Notes: generated from the letters alone by a model not told the origin. Shown: positions 10,008-20,541, counted from the stretch's first letter. The stretch is 64,000 bases of DNA from Rosenbergiella australiborealis (GCF_018494035.1 NZ_JABBFO010000010.1:1-64000); one strand, 5' to 3'. Made by a program: numbers and translations.

Positions 10008-12878
10008 TCAAGGTGAATAATCGCCAACCGGTACACAGGAACAGAATAGATTGCGGTCGCCGTAAACGTCATCTAAGCGTTTGACCGTAGGCCAATATTT
10101 GTTCTCTGTTCCCGCTGGGAAAACAGCGGTTTCTCGTGAGTAAGGATGCGACCAGTTATCGAGTAGCTCCTGTTGAATATGTGGAGCATTCACTAGTGGG
10201 TTATCCTCCAGTGGCCAGATTCCTTGGGCGACCTGCTCGATCTCTTCTCGAATGGCGAGCATCGCGTCAATAAATCGATCCAGTTCTTGCAAACTTTCTG
10301 ATTCTGTCGGCTCAACCATCAGCGTACCGGCAACGGGAAAGGACATCGTTGGGGCATGAAACCCGTAATCGATAAGACGTTTAGCGATATCCATTTCGCT
10401 AATCCCTACCCGTTCTTTAAGCGGACGAATATCGAGAATACATTCATGTGCAACCCGCCCTGTTGGCCCTGTATATAAAATTTCGTAGGCCGATTTTAGC
10501 CGTGTCGCAATGTAGTTCGCATTGAGAATTGCCACTGAACTGGCTTGTTTTAATCCCTCCCCACCCATCATTCGGATATACATCCAGCTAATTGGAAGGA
10601 TTGATGCACTGCCAAAAGGTGCCGCACTTACCGCCCCTTGCTCGGTTAGCAATGACGATTGGATGATACTGTGTCCTGGCACAAAGGGCGCTAGATGTGC
10701 TTTTACGCCAATCGGCCCCATTCCCGGACCTCCGCCACCATGCGGAATACAGAATGTTTTATGAAGGTTGAGGTGTGAAACATCCGCTCCAATATGGCCA
10801 GGAGTTGTGATCCCCACTTGCGCGTTCATATTGGCCCCATCAAGATAGACTTGTCCGCCATAGTGATGAACAACGTCACAGACTTCACGGATTGTCTCTT
10901 CATATACCCCGTGCGTGGAGGGATAGGTCACCATAATGCAGGAGAGGTGCTCACCCGCTTGGCTGGCTTTCGTGCGTAAATCGAGTAAGTCGATATTGCC
11001 CTGCTTATCACAGGCTACGACGATAACCTCCATACCGGCCATTTGGGCAGAGGCAGGGTTAGTCCCATGCGCTGATGCAGGAATAAGGCAAATATTACGT
11101 TGCCCTTGGTGACGGCTTTCATGGTAGCGACGAATCGCCAGTAGCCCGGCATATTCCCCCTGTGCACCAGAATTGGGTTGCATGCATAGCGCATCATAGC
11201 CGGTTAGGACGACCAACCAATGAGAGAGTTGCTCTATCATTTCTAAGTAACCCGCCGCCTGCTCCGTCGGACAGAATGGGTGGAGTTCGGCAAATTCTGG
11301 CCAAGTGATCGGTAGCATTTCAGCCACTGCGTTAAGTTTCATGGTACATGAACCTAACGGGATCATCGCTTGATTCAGTGCGAGATCCTTGCGCTCCAGT
11401 TTGTGAAGGTAGCGCAGCATTTCCGTTTCACTGTGGTACTGATTAAATACGGGATGCGTCAAGATAGCTTGTTGGCGCAAGAGATCGTCAGGGATTATCG
11501 GATGCTGAGTAACGGTATGATCGTATTGGTCGATATCGAGATCAATCGCTCGACCAAGAAGGATCTGAGCTAGCACGATGATATCTTCACGTTGGGTGGT
11601 TTCATCAAGGGTGATGCCCACTGCGTGATGGAGATCACTGCGTAAATTACATTGATGCTGTTCTGCTCGCTTAAGAACTTCGGCTTTATCTGCAACATCT
11701 ACCGTTAGCGTGTCGAACCAGAGCTGATGGCGAAGTTTAAGGCCGTTATCTTGGATTATTTTTGCAAGGATCTGCGTGTAGCGATGAATGCGCTGTGCGA
11801 TACGCTTTAGCCCTTTAGGCCCATGCCAAACGGCATACATACCCGCCATATTGGCCAGCAGTACTTGCGATGTACAGATATTGGAATTGGCTTTTTCACG
11901 ACGGATATGTTGTTCGCGGGTTTGCATTGCCATACGGAGCGCAGTGTTACCTTGAACGTCCCGAGAAACGCCGATAATACGACCCGGCATCGCCCGTTTA
12001 AAAACCTCTTTAGTGGCAAAGAAGGCCGCATGCGGTCCACCGTAGCCCATAGGAACGCCAAAGCGTTGAGAAGAACCAAACACGATATCAGCGCCCATTT
12101 CACCGGGTGATTGGAGCAGCACTAGCGCCATAAACTCGGCGGCCATTGAGATGATCACCCCTTGCTGAGTTAAGGTTGCAATCAGTGAACGGTAGTCATG
12201 CAACTGCCCTTGCGTGCCACAATATTGTAGGCAAACACCGAATAAATTTTGGTGCTCAATGGCCCGTTCAGCCTTGTCGACCACGATCTCAAAACCAAAA
12301 CGTTCCGCACGCGTTTTCAGTACGTCCAACGTTTGAGGGTGCAGATCGTCTGCCACAAAGAATGTATTGGCGTTTTGGCGCTTGCTGACCCGCTTTGCCA
12401 TTGCCATGGCTTCAGCCGCAGCGGTGGCTTCATCGAGTAACGAGGCGGAGGCAACCTCCATTCCGGTTAACTCTAGGGTGACTTGCTGGAAATTCAAGAG
12501 TGCTTCAAGACGCCCTTGTGAAACTTCAGGTTGATAAGGGGTATACGCGGTATACCAACCCGGGTTTTCCAATAAGTTACGTAGGATGACGGGGGGCGTG
12601 TGTACTGCGCTATACCCCATTCCAATCCAAGATTTGTAACGGCGATTTTTAGCCGCAATTGTTTTTAGTTCCGCTAAGGCTTGATGTTCAGTACAAGAAG
12701 GTAATGTGAGAGGAGAGGACGAAAGTTGTATATCTTCAGGCACGATAGACGCAATCAACTTCGACAATTCAGATGCACCAATCTGATGTAACATCTGCTG
12801 CTGTTGTTCAGTATCAGGACCTATATGGCGACGAACGAAGGCATCTGGATTTTCTAATTGGCTAAGTGGTTGCGTCAT
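10008..12878 (-). CDS. gcvP: Glycine dehydrogenase (decarboxylating), P protein
   Basis: PLP enzyme of the glycine cleavage system: decarboxylates glycine and passes the aminomethyl group to lipoyl-GcvH. The fused N- and C-terminal halves typical of enterobacteria are both present; the PLP lysine lies in [21 protein letters not shown] use the ATG at 12878 ([10 protein letters not shown]), which matches the E. coli N-terminus and gives 956 residues against 957. A GTG four codons upstream overlaps the gcvH stop by four bases and is the alternative start. Last gene of gcvT-gcvH-gcvP. Confidence 0.97.
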   Translation of the reverse strand: MTQPLSQLENPDAFVRRHIGPDTEQQQQMLHQIGASELSKLIASIVPEDIQLSSSPLTLPSCTEHQALAELKTIAAKNRRYKSWIGMGYSAVHTPPVILRNLLENPGWYTAYTPYQPEVSQGRLEALLNFQQVTLELTGMEVASASLLDEATAAAEAMAMAKRVSKRQNANTFFVADDLHPQTLDVLKTRAERFGFEIVVDKAERAIEHQNLFGVCLQYCGTQGQLHDYRSLIATLTQQGVIISMAAEFMALVLLQSPGEMGADIVFGSSQRFGVPMGYGGPHAAFFATKEVFKRAMPGRIIGVSRDVQGNTALRMAMQTREQHIRREKANSNICTSQVLLANMAGMYAVWHGPKGLKRIAQRIHRYTQILAKIIQDNGLKLRHQLWFDTLTVDVADKAEVLKRAEQHQCNLRSDLHHAVGITLDETTQREDIIVLAQILLGRAIDLDIDQYDHTVTQHPIIPDDLLRQQAILTHPVFNQYHSETEMLRYLHKLERKDLALNQAMIPLGSCTMKLNAVAEMLPITWPEFAELHPFCPTEQAAGYLEMIEQLSHWLVVLTGYDALCMQPNSGAQGEYAGLLAIRRYHESRHQGQRNICLIPASAHGTNPASAQMAGMEVIVVACDKQGNIDLLDLRTKASQAGEHLSCIMVTYPSTHGVYEETIREVCDVVHHYGGQVYLDGANMNAQVGITTPGHIGADVSHLNLHKTFCIPHGGGGPGMGPIGVKAHLAPFVPGHSIIQSSLLTEQGAVSAAPFGSASILPISWMYIRMMGGEGLKQASSVAILNANYIATRLKSAYEILYTGPTGRVAHECILDIRPLKERVGISEMDIAKRLIDYGFHAPTMSFPVAGTLMVEPTESESLQELDRFIDAMLAIREEIEQVAQGIWPLEDNPLVNAPHIQQELLDNWSHPYSRETAVFPAGTENKYWPTVKRLDDVYGDRNLFCSCVPVGDYSP

Positions 12879-12886
12879 CGTATTAC

Positions 12887-13273
12887 TCACTCATTAATTA
12901 AAGATTGATAGGCATTTGCGTCAAGCAGTTGTCCAAGTTCATCGTCGTGACTCAGCTTGATTTTAAATAACCAACCGTCGTCATAAGGTGAGCTATTGAC
13001 CTGCTCAGGGCTGTCGTTTAATGCTTCGTTAATGGCGATGATTTCACCGCTTACCGGTGCATAGATGTCTGAAGCAGCCTTGACCGATTCTGCGACTGCA
13101 CAGTCGTCACCGGCGGTGACTTGACGTCCAAGGGCGGGTAGATCAATAAATACCATGTCTCCTAAAAGGCTTTGTGCATGTTCAGTAATGCCTACCGTTA
13201 CCGTGCCATCACCTTCTTGACGCACCCACTCATGACTGTCGCGGTATTTTAATTGTTGCGGTACATTGCTCAT
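12887..13273 (-). CDS. gcvH: Glycine cleavage system H protein
   Basis: Lipoyl carrier that shuttles the aminomethyl group between GcvP, GcvT and lipoamide dehydrogenase. The lipoylation lysine is in [10 protein letters not shown], inside the usual hybrid-motif fold. The ATG at 13273 ([16 protein letters not shown]) is preceded by GGAG at 9-base spacing and gives 128 residues (E. coli 129); an in-frame ATG five codons upstream is less likely. It lies 17 bases after gcvT and touches gcvP, so the three are co-translated. Confidence 0.97.
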   Translation of the reverse strand: MSNVPQQLKYRDSHEWVRQEGDGTVTVGITEHAQSLLGDMVFIDLPALGRQVTAGDDCAVAESVKAASDIYAPVSGEIIAINEALNDSPEQVNSSPYDDGWLFKIKLSHDDELGQLLDANAYQSLINE

Positions 13274-13290
13274 TTTATTCTTCTCCATGA

Positions 13291-14385
13291 TTAAATTAAC
13301 GATTTACCTGCACGCACAAAGCAGGGGGATGTGACTAAAAGCGGTAGCTCACGTTCACGAATCCGTACCTGTGCATTGTCGCCAATGGTCGCGGGAACAC
13401 GTGCAAGACCAATGCTGCAACCGAGTGTCGGCGAGTAAGACCCACTGGTGATGGTACCTGTTTGCTGTTGACCATTGCTGTCAGTAAAAAAGAGGGATAA
13501 ACCATTTCGTAACATCCCTTTTTCGTGCAACACCACGCCAACTAATTTTTGCGTACTCTGCTCTCTTTGACGCTCCAGTATTTGTCGCCCGATAAATTCG
13601 CGGTCATCCGGCTGCCATGCGACAGTCCATGCCATATTGGCCGCCAGTGGCGAGATAGATTCGTCCATTTCTTGTCCATAAAGGTTTAAACCCGCTTCCA
13701 AGCGTAATGTGTCACGAGCCCCTAACCCCGCGGGTTTAACGCCAGCTTCAAGCAGCTTTTCCCATAACAAGGGTGCCTGTTCGGCAGGAAGAGCGATTTC
13801 ATAGCCTTGCTCCCCAGTGTAGCCGGTGGTGGCAATAAACCAGCCTTCACTTTCTACAGCAAAAAACGGTTTCATATCGGCCACGGCTTGACGCTGTGTC
13901 GTCGACATCACTGACTGTGCTTTTTCTATCGCCTGTGGACCTTGTACTGCAATTAAGGCTAAGTCTCTGCGCTCTTTGATCGCGATGCCATAGTGCTGAG
14001 ATTGTTCTGCGATCCAGGTTAAGTCGTTTTCCCGCGTTGCTGAGTTGACCACTAATCGAAAGTGCTGTTCATTGAGAAAATAGACAATTAGGTCGTCAAT
14101 GACGCCGCCTGAACCATTAAGCATTGCGCTGTATAACGCTTTACCCGGTACAGTCAGCTTCGCAACATCGTTAGCCAATAGATAACGTAAAAACTCCCGG
14201 GTCCGAGGACCGGTCAGATCGACAATGGTCATGTGGGAAACATCGAACATTCCTGCTGAGCGGCGGACTGCGTGATGCTCATCAAGTTGTGAACCATAGT
14301 GCAGGGGCATTAACCATCCGTGGAAATCGACGAGGCGAGCACCACAGGCTTCATGTTGTATAAAAAGAGGGGTTCGTTGACTCAT
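13291..14385 (-). CDS. gcvT: Aminomethyltransferase, T protein of glycine cleavage
   Basis: Transfers the methylene group from aminomethyl-GcvH to tetrahydrofolate, releasing ammonia. At 364 residues it equals the E. coli length. The folate-binding core is intact: [10 protein letters not shown] and the [17 protein letters not shown] region near the N-terminus, then [14 protein letters not shown] and [22 protein letters not shown]. It is the promoter-proximal gene of the gcv operon. The upstream region carries a PurR-like operator, consistent with the known purine repression of this operon in E. coli. Confidence 0.97.
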   Translation of the reverse strand: MSQRTPLFIQHEACGARLVDFHGWLMPLHYGSQLDEHHAVRRSAGMFDVSHMTIVDLTGPRTREFLRYLLANDVAKLTVPGKALYSAMLNGSGGVIDDLIVYFLNEQHFRLVVNSATRENDLTWIAEQSQHYGIAIKERRDLALIAVQGPQAIEKAQSVMSTTQRQAVADMKPFFAVESEGWFIATTGYTGEQGYEIALPAEQAPLLWEKLLEAGVKPAGLGARDTLRLEAGLNLYGQEMDESISPLAANMAWTVAWQPDDREFIGRQILERQREQSTQKLVGVVLHEKGMLRNGLSLFFTDSNGQQQTGTITSGSYSPTLGCSIGLARVPATIGDNAQVRIRERELPLLVTSPCFVRAGKSLI

Positions 14386-14728
14386 AACACTCCTTCTTCC
14401 GCGGCAAATTTGCGGTGAATGAATTTGCTGGACCTAACGGGGAATACTCGCTACGCAAACGATATCCTTTAGGTAAGTTATCACTCATTGCCAGGCTTAG
14501 CCATAAGCCTAAATAGGGATAAAAGTGATATGCATCATAATGGTGCGTAACAATAACGCGAGGGTATTGAGTCACAAAATAGAAAAGATGTGCCAATAAG
14601 CAGGAGAAATGCTGCAAAAATCAGGATTTAATGAAAAGAGAAAAGAAAGTTGTGCAGTGAATGGGAAGTCCTCGCCTTTGTTCGGATTAGTTTATCTAAG
14701 GCTAAAAACTTCCAATAATTAGAATAAA
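14386..14728. other. gcvT upstream region
   Basis: A 343-base gap between pncA and gcvT, both leftward. It holds the PurR-like box at 14453-14468 and a perfect palindrome GCAAATTTGC at 14404-14413 close to the gcvT start. I see no glycine riboswitch motif and no small-RNA gene such as gcvB. In E. coli the matching region binds GcvA, Lrp and PurR; GcvA and Lrp sites are too degenerate to call by eye. Confidence 0.55.
14453..14468. promoter_or_regulatory. PurR-like operator upstream of gcvT
   Basis: ACGCAAACGATATCCT agrees with the PurR consensus (ANGCAANCGNTTNCNT) at all but one defined position. It is 68 bases upstream of the gcvT start codon. PurR control of gcvTHP is established in E. coli; the site here is inferred from that and the match. 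Confidence 0.6.
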
Positions 14729-15385
14729 TCAACTCTCACTATGATGGTGCAAGTGAGCGGCGGTGATAAATTTTACACCCGCTTCCTGCATGGCCTGTTT
14801 AGCGCGACTGAGTGAACCGTTAAGATCAATCGCTCTACAGGCATCTTCAACTACCCAGGTTGATAGCCCCGCCTTGGCCGCATCGATGGCGGTCCAGCCA
14901 ACACAAAAATCGGTGGCAAGCCCAACAACAACGACTTGGTGAATGTCGTGAGCCTGTAACCAAGCAAGCAGACCGGTCGCGGTGCGCCTATCCGCTTCTA
15001 AAAACGCTGAATAGCTATCAATTTCTCGATGGATGCCTTTACGAAGAATTAATCTTGCATGAGGGATGGCGAGACCCTCGGCTAGTTCCGCCCCTTTACT
15101 GCCTTGTATACAGTGTTCCGGCCATAAACATTGAGGGCCATAAGGCATAGTGATGGTTTGGTAATCTTGGCAGTCAGGGTGTGCGCTACTAAAAGAAAGA
15201 TGCCCGGCAGGGTGCCAATCTTGGGTAATCACAACCTGATGAAAATGCGCTGCAATACGGTTAATGACTGGGATCACCTCATTCCCTTGTGGCACCGCGA
15301 GCGGGCCGTTTGGCATAAAGTCGTTTTGAACATCGACAACGAGTAGTGCTGTTTTGTTGTCGATATTGAGTGTTGCAGCCGCCAT
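14729..15385 (-). CDS. pncA: Nicotinamidase / pyrazinamidase
   Basis: Hydrolyses nicotinamide to nicotinate in the NAD salvage pathway. The cysteine-hydrolase triad is visible as Asp18 (VVDVQNDF), Lys116 (LRKGIH) and Cys161 (LATDFCVGWTA); the metal ligands are Asp56, His58 and His62 in QDWHPAGH. The ATG at 15385 follows GGAG at 8-base spacing and gives 217 residues (E. coli 213); longer readings run into ubiI. It lies 13 bases after ubiI, at the end of the pepP-ubiH-ubiI cluster, which is not its place in E. coli, where it neighbours ansA. Confidence 0.93.
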   Translation of the reverse strand: MAAATLNIDNKTALLVVDVQNDFMPNGPLAVPQGNEVIPVINRIAAHFHQVVITQDWHPAGHLSFSSAHPDCQDYQTITMPYGPQCLWPEHCIQGSKGAELAEGLAIPHARLILRKGIHREIDSYSAFLEADRRTATGLLAWLQAHDIHQVVVVGLATDFCVGWTAIDAAKAGLSTWVVEDACRAIDLNGSLSRAKQAMQEAGVKFITAAHLHHHSES

Positions 15386-15398
15386 CACTTTTTCTCCG

Positions 15399-16604
15399 CT
15401 ATTTACGTAACCATTCAGGAAGGTCGTGTTCGCCAAGGGCTTGTTTAATCAGTTGTGGTTTAATGCCCGGTAGTTTATCGGCAAGCGTCAGCCCAATATC
15501 CCGAATAACTTTTTTCAACGGATTCTGTCCGGCAAAGAGGTCTTGGAAACTTTGCATGGTTGCCAACATTTTTGCCGCACTGAGCTTGCGAAGGCGCTCA
15601 TAACGCCGCAAATAGAGGTGTTGACCAATATCTTTACCCTCTTGCTGTAAGCGAATGAGTTGGCCGATAAGCTCTGCTGCATCCATAAAACCAAGATTAA
15701 CGCCCTGCCCGGCAAGTGGATGAATGGTATGCGCCGCATCCCCGACTAAGGCTAAACGGTGACTGACGAACTGGCGAGCATAACGTGCCGTCAGGGGAAA
15801 GGTTTGTCGCTCACTGTTCAGCGTGCAAGGACCGAGTTGCATGTCAAAGGTGACTGCGAGTTGTTGGCAAAATAGCGACGCGTCCATTGTGTTGAGTTTT
15901 TTCGCCGTTTGCGGTTCGGTTGACCAGACGATAGAACAGCTGTGGGGATCAGCAAAAGGCAGGAATGCTAAAATCCCGTCGCCATGAAATACCTGACGTG
16001 CAATGCCTTGATGAGGCTGTTCGGTACGAATGTTAGCGACCAGTGCATGATGCTTATAATCCCAAAAGGTTAGCGGGATGTCGGCTTTGCCACGCAGCCA
16101 AGAGTGCGCACCATCCGCAGCAATCATTAAGCGTGCTGTGAGCATGGAACCATCTTGGAGGCTCACGAAGGTTTCGTTATCACCAAATGCCGCTTGCTGT
16201 AAATTCGCCTCTGGGATCAGGGTGATATGCGAGAGAGTTTGTGCTTGATGCCACAGGGCCGTGTGTAGGACATGATTCTCAATGATATGGCCTAAGCCCT
16301 GACCGCCAATTTCGTTATCATCAAAAGCTATTCGGCCAAAGCTGTCTTTTTCCCATACTTTCATGCCGTGATAGCAACTTGCGCGCATCTGTAGAATATT
16401 TTGCCAAACACCTATTTTATCTAGCAAACGCTGGCTAGCGCGGTTGATGGCTGATACGCGCACCGAGAGTGGGGCTTGCTGAGAAAAATGGGGGGCCGGC
16501 CCTTGCTCCAGTACCGCCACACTCAGCCCTGATTCTTTCAGACCACACGCAACAGCGAGCCCGACCATTCCACCACCAGCAATAATAATATCGTAGCTTT
16601 GCAT
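15399..16604 (-). CDS. ubiI: Ubiquinone C5-hydroxylase (FAD monooxygenase)
   Basis: Hydroxylates the aromatic ring at C5 in aerobic ubiquinone synthesis (formerly VisC). The 401-residue product has the FAD Rossmann motif IIIAGGGMVGLAVACGL at the N-terminus, a central DG-type motif (IAADGAHSWLRG) and the second FAD motif VGDAAHTIHPLAGQGVNLGF. It is 15 bases downstream of the related ubiH in a pepP-ubiH-ubiI unit. UbiH and UbiI are paralogues; gene order and closer similarity to VisC support this assignment. Confidence 0.95.
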   Translation of the reverse strand: MQSYDIIIAGGGMVGLAVACGLKESGLSVAVLEQGPAPHFSQQAPLSVRVSAINRASQRLLDKIGVWQNILQMRASCYHGMKVWEKDSFGRIAFDDNEIGGQGLGHIIENHVLHTALWHQAQTLSHITLIPEANLQQAAFGDNETFVSLQDGSMLTARLMIAADGAHSWLRGKADIPLTFWDYKHHALVANIRTEQPHQGIARQVFHGDGILAFLPFADPHSCSIVWSTEPQTAKKLNTMDASLFCQQLAVTFDMQLGPCTLNSERQTFPLTARYARQFVSHRLALVGDAAHTIHPLAGQGVNLGFMDAAELIGQLIRLQQEGKDIGQHLYLRRYERLRKLSAAKMLATMQSFQDLFAGQNPLKKVIRDIGLTLADKLPGIKPQLIKQALGEHDLPEWLRK

Positions 16605-16619
16605 GAATATTCTCTTTAA

Positions 16620-17798
16620 TTAACGTTTAACCCAGCCGAGGGTGCGACTGGCAAGGTGGTGTTTAAAACCGGTAAATCGTTGCATTGTGAATAACCCGAG
16701 ATTTCGCCCGACGGTCAGCGGAATATTGTCATTCGCAAAAAGGCGAACGAGGCCATCCGTAATACCAATGGTGGTCGCACGGTCGTCTACTCGGCGCTGT
16801 TGATAACGATTAAGTACCGGGAAACTGCCCAGATCTTGCTGCTGCAAGAAAGCCTGTGTCAAAGTTTCGGCTAGGCTCATCACATCGCGCATGCCTAGGT
16901 TGAACCCTTGTCCGGCAATGGGGTGTAGCGATTGTGCGGCGTTACCAATGACCACGCAGCGATGCGTGGTGACGGAGTGTGCCTGTTGTAAGCTCAGCGG
17001 GTAGGCTTCTCTTTGTCCGACGTCGGTAAATTTCCCTAAACGCCAGCCGAAAGTCTGTTGGAGTTGTTGTAAAAACTCGCTTTTTTCTGCCGACAATAAC
17101 GATGCGCTTCTATGGGCCGATACACACCATACTAGCGATAGGCGATTGCCCGACATGGGTAATAATGCGATAGGCCCTTGTGTCGTAAAGCGTTCAAAAG
17201 CCCGGCCGTTATGCGGTTGAGTCGTGCTGACGTTGGCAATAATCGCGACTTGTTCATAGTTCTCCCTTTGCCATTCAAACCCGGCTTGCCGCGCGATGGG
17301 GGATCGATTGCCATTGGCAATGATTAATGTCTGGGCATTTAGCGACGATCCATTTTCTAACGTGACTGCTATGTTATCTGCATAACGGGTCATACTGGCA
17401 ACTTTCGCCGGGCAATGTAAGGTAACACCTGGGGCGTGTTGTAATCGCTGAAATAATACTTTCCCAGCAGCATGTAGCTCAATTACGTTACCCAAAGCCG
17501 TCAGATTATAGTCATCACGGTTAAGGGTAACCTGCCCCAAATGGCCTCGGTCAGAAACATGAATATCGGTAATCGGGGTTGCCAAGGATTTGAGGGCCGA
17601 CCAGACGCCAATACGCTCAAGTTGCTGGCAAGTGCCTGCCGCTAATGCAATCGCCCGGCTATCAAAACCTGGGTGTGCTGCAGTATCGGGAGAGCTTCCC
17701 TCAATTAAGGTAACGGGTAATTTTCCTTGAGAAAGGGTCGATAAAGCCAGTGCTAGGGTTGCACCTGCCATACCTCCCCCAACAATTATTACGCTCAT
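16620..17798 (-). CDS. ubiH: 2-octaprenyl-6-methoxyphenol hydroxylase
   Basis: FAD monooxygenase that hydroxylates C1 of the ubiquinone precursor. FAD-binding signatures are VIIVGGGMAGATLALAL at the N-terminus and VVIGNAAQSLHPIAGQGFNLGMRD near residue 290; note IGNAAQ where the paralogue UbiI has VGDAAH, as in E. coli UbiH. Length is 392 residues, as in E. coli. Its ATG overlaps the pepP stop by four bases, so translation is coupled. Confidence 0.95.
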   Translation of the reverse strand: MSVIIVGGGMAGATLALALSTLSQGKLPVTLIEGSSPDTAAHPGFDSRAIALAAGTCQQLERIGVWSALKSLATPITDIHVSDRGHLGQVTLNRDDYNLTALGNVIELHAAGKVLFQRLQHAPGVTLHCPAKVASMTRYADNIAVTLENGSSLNAQTLIIANGNRSPIARQAGFEWQRENYEQVAIIANVSTTQPHNGRAFERFTTQGPIALLPMSGNRLSLVWCVSAHRSASLLSAEKSEFLQQLQQTFGWRLGKFTDVGQREAYPLSLQQAHSVTTHRCVVIGNAAQSLHPIAGQGFNLGMRDVMSLAETLTQAFLQQQDLGSFPVLNRYQQRRVDDRATTIGITDGLVRLFANDNIPLTVGRNLGLFTMQRFTGFKHHLASRTLGWVKR

Positions 17799-19141
17799 AG
17801 TGGGTTATTTTCACCTAGACGTTTTGTTTGCGCGATATGCATCAATTGTTCGATTGCATCAGGATCTTTCACTACCTGTTCGGTTAAATTTTCATGGCCG
17901 GTTTCAGTGATAACAATATCATCTTCGATACGGATCCCTATGCCACGGTAGCGTTCTGGAACGTTGGCATCAGGAGCGATATATAATCCTGGTTCTACGG
18001 TCAATACCATCCCAGGCTCTAGGAGTCGTGAACGGTCAGCGCCCCCATATCCTCCTACATCATGCACATCTAAACCGAGCCAATGACTTAGTCCGTGCAT
18101 AAAGAATGGCCGATAGGCTTTTTCTTCAATTAATTGTGAAACATCACCCGTTAAAATACCGAGTTCAACTAACCCTTCAACCTTGATTCGGATAACAGCT
18201 TCAGTGACCTCAGCAATACTGACTCCCGGCCGGAAGAGAGCCAGCGCAGTGGTTAAGGCACGCAGTACTATGTCATACAGTTCACGTTGCGCTGGGGTGA
18301 ATTTACCGTCCACGGGGAATGTCCGAGTGATGTCGCCAGCGTAGCCAAATAGTTCACAGCCTGCATCAATCAGTACCAGTTGGCCTTTTTTCAGTAGCGA
18401 CTCATTCTCGGTGTAATGGAGAATACAGGCATTTTCACCGCCCCCTACAATAGTGTTGTAGGATGGAAAACGGGCACCATGACGTGAGAACTCATGATGG
18501 ATCTCTCCTTCCAACTGGTATTCGTACATCCCCGGCTGACATTGCTGCATTGCACGTTGATGTGCAAGAGCACTGATCCGTCCCGCATCACGCAGAATAG
18601 CCAGCTCTTCTTTATCTTTAAAGAGACGCATTTCGTGGACGATCGGCCGCCAGTCGATGAGCGTTGTCGGGGCCTTGAGATTTTGACGCGATCCCGCCCG
18701 TAGGGTTTCAAGTGCATGATTCACTTTTTCATCGGCAAAAGCATATTCACCACTGGCATGATAAACCGTGGTTAATCCATTAAGAATTTGCGCGAGCTGT
18801 TGGTCAAGCTCTCCCCAAGGGAGTGCGCGATCAACCCCAAGTTTTTCGATTGCGGCATCTTGCCCAAGGCGTCGTCCAAACCAGACTTCCGCATGTGGGT
18901 CACGGTAACGATTGAAGAGGATGCTGTGGTTATGCTGATCGTCACTTTTAATTAAGATCAACAATGCTTCAGGCTCGTTAAACCCAGTGAAGTACCAGAA
19001 GTCGCTATGCTGACGGAAAAGATACTCAGTGTCCCGGCTACGGGTGACCTCCGGTGCAGCAAAAATTAAGGCTGCGCTTCCCGGTTGCATCTGTTTAAGA
19101 AGCGCCTGGCGCCGTTTACTGTAGTTTTTCTGTGAAATCAT
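17795..19141 (-). CDS. pepP: Xaa-Pro aminopeptidase P
   Basis: Cytoplasmic dimanganese peptidase that removes N-terminal residues preceding proline. An N-terminal AMP_N domain is followed by the pita-bread catalytic domain with its metal ligands: two Asp in LIDAGCELFGYAGDITRTFP, His in HGLSHWLGLDVHDVGG, Glu in LTVEPGLY and Glu in IRIEDDIVIT. The 448 residues slightly exceed E. coli PepP (441). It is between ygfB and ubiH, in the conserved ygfB-pepP-ubiH-ubiI order. Confidence 0.96.
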   Translation of the reverse strand: MISQKNYSKRRQALLKQMQPGSAALIFAAPEVTRSRDTEYLFRQHSDFWYFTGFNEPEALLILIKSDDQHNHSILFNRYRDPHAEVWFGRRLGQDAAIEKLGVDRALPWGELDQQLAQILNGLTTVYHASGEYAFADEKVNHALETLRAGSRQNLKAPTTLIDWRPIVHEMRLFKDKEELAILRDAGRISALAHQRAMQQCQPGMYEYQLEGEIHHEFSRHGARFPSYNTIVGGGENACILHYTENESLLKKGQLVLIDAGCELFGYAGDITRTFPVDGKFTPAQRELYDIVLRALTTALALFRPGVSIAEVTEAVIRIKVEGLVELGILTGDVSQLIEEKAYRPFFMHGLSHWLGLDVHDVGGYGGADRSRLLEPGMVLTVEPGLYIAPDANVPERYRGIGIRIEDDIVITETGHENLTEQVVKDPDAIEQLMHIAQTKRLGENNPL

Positions 19142-19180
19142 ACCTTAAGCTCCCTGTCATCCCCATTTACCGTTCGAGGA

Positions 19181-19750
19181 TCAATGTAATGTCGGCACCT
19201 GCGTTACGGCTGAAGTATCCGCTTGCGGGGCATTGAAGGTTTCATGGCAGAGTAATGCAGCAACTCTGACATATTCAATGACCTCCTCCAAAGATTGTGC
19301 AAGTTCTTCCGAATCTTCATCTTCGTCGTAACCTAGTTGAGCGATAGTACGCAAATCGTCAATCGCTTCACCCGCCTCATCTTTCACTTTATCTAATTTA
19401 GGCTGTGTTACCCCTAATCCTAGTAGAAAATGATTGACCCATCCGGCTAAAGCATCTGCGCGGTCAAAAACATTGTCGTGGTTATCGACCGGAAGGAAGA
19501 GTTGAAAGTTGAAACCGTCTTCCTCGAAGGCGTGCAGTGTATTATCGTAGACAGCTTGTAAGGATTGGTTGAGTTGAGCCGAAAACGCAATGCCATCGTT
19601 CGTTAGGTCATGTACCAGTGCTTTCCAGCTATGATCTTTAGTGCCACCGCAGAGGATGCCACTGAGTAAGCCATGCATCTCAGCGGCTGTCATACCGACA
19701 CCTTGTGTCGTCAGGTCGCTATTAAGCGTGTTATAGTTCGGTGAAGTCAT
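19181..19750 (-). CDS. ygfB: UPF0149 family protein YgfB
   Basis: All-helical protein of the YecA/YgfB family, 189 residues (E. coli YgfB 192). The N-terminal [17 protein letters not shown] and central [11 protein letters not shown] segments are the family hallmarks; it lacks the C-terminal SEC-C zinc finger of YecA. Its biochemical role is not settled in enterobacteria; in Pseudomonas a homologue represses the AlpA regulon. It is the first gene of the leftward pepP cluster and divergent from zapA. Confidence 0.92.
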   Translation of the reverse strand: MTSPNYNTLNSDLTTQGVGMTAAEMHGLLSGILCGGTKDHSWKALVHDLTNDGIAFSAQLNQSLQAVYDNTLHAFEEDGFNFQLFLPVDNHDNVFDRADALAGWVNHFLLGLGVTQPKLDKVKDEAGEAIDDLRTIAQLGYDEDEDSEELAQSLEEVIEYVRVAALLCHETFNAPQADTSAVTQVPTLH

Positions 19751-19913
19751 CGTTATTCATAGCCTTGGGAAAGTGAAGTAGGATCTATGCTACCATTAGC
19801 TCCCTTGTAGATTCCAGAAAAGGGGTTGTAACTTCTGCCTCAGGTATATATAGTGGCGCCCTTCCTCAGCAAGTGACTTTGGAAGCGGACAACGTAATTA
19901 TCAGGAAGGTAAC

Positions 19914-20243
19914 ATGTCTGCGCAACCGGTAGATATTCATATTTTTGGTCGTTCACTTCGAGTGAACTGTCCTCCAGAACAAAAAGAAGCTCTACTTTCT
20001 GCGGCCGAAGATCTTGACCAGCGTCTGCAGGATTTAAAACATCGAACTCGCGTCACGAATACTGAACAATTAGTGTTCATTGCAGCATTAAATATTTGTC
20101 ACGAACTTGCCCAAGAAAAAAGCAAAACCCGTGATTATGCCAGCAATATGGAACAACGTATTCGTGTATTGCAACAGACTATTGAACAGGCATTAGTCGA
20201 ACAAGGGCGCATCAGCGATCGCCCAGAAAGTAAATTTGAATAA
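19914..20243 (+). CDS. zapA: Cell division protein ZapA
   Basis: Binds FtsZ, bundles protofilaments and recruits ZapB at the Z-ring. The 109 residues (same as E. coli) comprise the N-terminal globular domain ([18 protein letters not shown]) and a C-terminal coiled-coil (about 60-100). The ATG follows AGGAAGGTAAC. The conserved zapA-ssrS-fthC order follows, with the 6S RNA promoter beginning just after its stop. Confidence 0.96.
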   Translation: MSAQPVDIHIFGRSLRVNCPPEQKEALLSAAEDLDQRLQDLKHRTRVTNTEQLVFIAALNICHELAQEKSKTRDYASNMEQRIRVLQQTIEQALVEQGRISDRPESKFE

Positions 20244-20260
20244 AGTATTCAGGGATCCTG

Positions 20261-20269
20261 TGCTATAAT
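20261..20269 (+). promoter_or_regulatory. ssrS: Promoter of 6S RNA (extended -10)
   Basis: TGCTATAAT is a perfect extended -10 hexamer (TATAAT at 20264-20269), about 16 bases before the mature 5' end of 6S RNA. This matches the E. coli arrangement in which the proximal promoter starts about 9 bases before the mature end. Confidence 0.75.
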
Positions 20270-20284
20270 TTTCCCTGAACAACG

Positions 20285-20468
20285 AATTCTCTGAGATGTT
20301 TGCAAGCGGGCCAGTCCCCTGAGCCGATATTTAGTACTACTAGAATGTGGCGCTTCATATCTTGTGTGCATGCTCGGTTCGTCCGAGAAGCCTAATAGGT
20401 ATGACGACATGTTCACCTTGAACCAAGGGTTCAAGGGTTACAGCTCGCAGCGGCATCTCGGAGATCCC
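20285..20468 (+). ncRNA. ssrS: 6S RNA, regulator of sigma-70 RNA polymerase
   Basis: About 184 nucleotides that align throughout with E. coli 6S RNA: 5' ATTCTCTGAGATGTTTGCAA, the conserved GCGGGCCAGTCCCCTGAGCC segment, GCATGCTCGG...CCGAGAAGCC, then TTCACCTTGAACCAAGGGTT and a 3' end GGCATCTCGGAGATCCC that pairs with the 5' end. It mimics an open promoter and binds the sigma-70 holoenzyme in stationary phase. Flanking genes zapA and fthC are the standard neighbours. The exact ends are inferred from the alignment. Confidence 0.96.
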
Positions 20469-20541
20469 CTCCTTCTTTTCTCTTTACTGTCAGTTTCTCA
20501 CCGCCTATTATCCTTCAGTGTTTTCACAAGGATTACCGACT

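Noticed and set aside
14351-14617. 88-codon minus-strand reading frame upstream of gcvT
   Set aside because: It overlaps the start of gcvT and the PurR-like box, has no ribosome binding site and no family resemblance; a chance frame.
14386-14728. Glycine riboswitch before gcvT
   Set aside because: None of the conserved glycine-riboswitch core motifs is visible; enterobacteria normally use GcvA/GcvB here instead.
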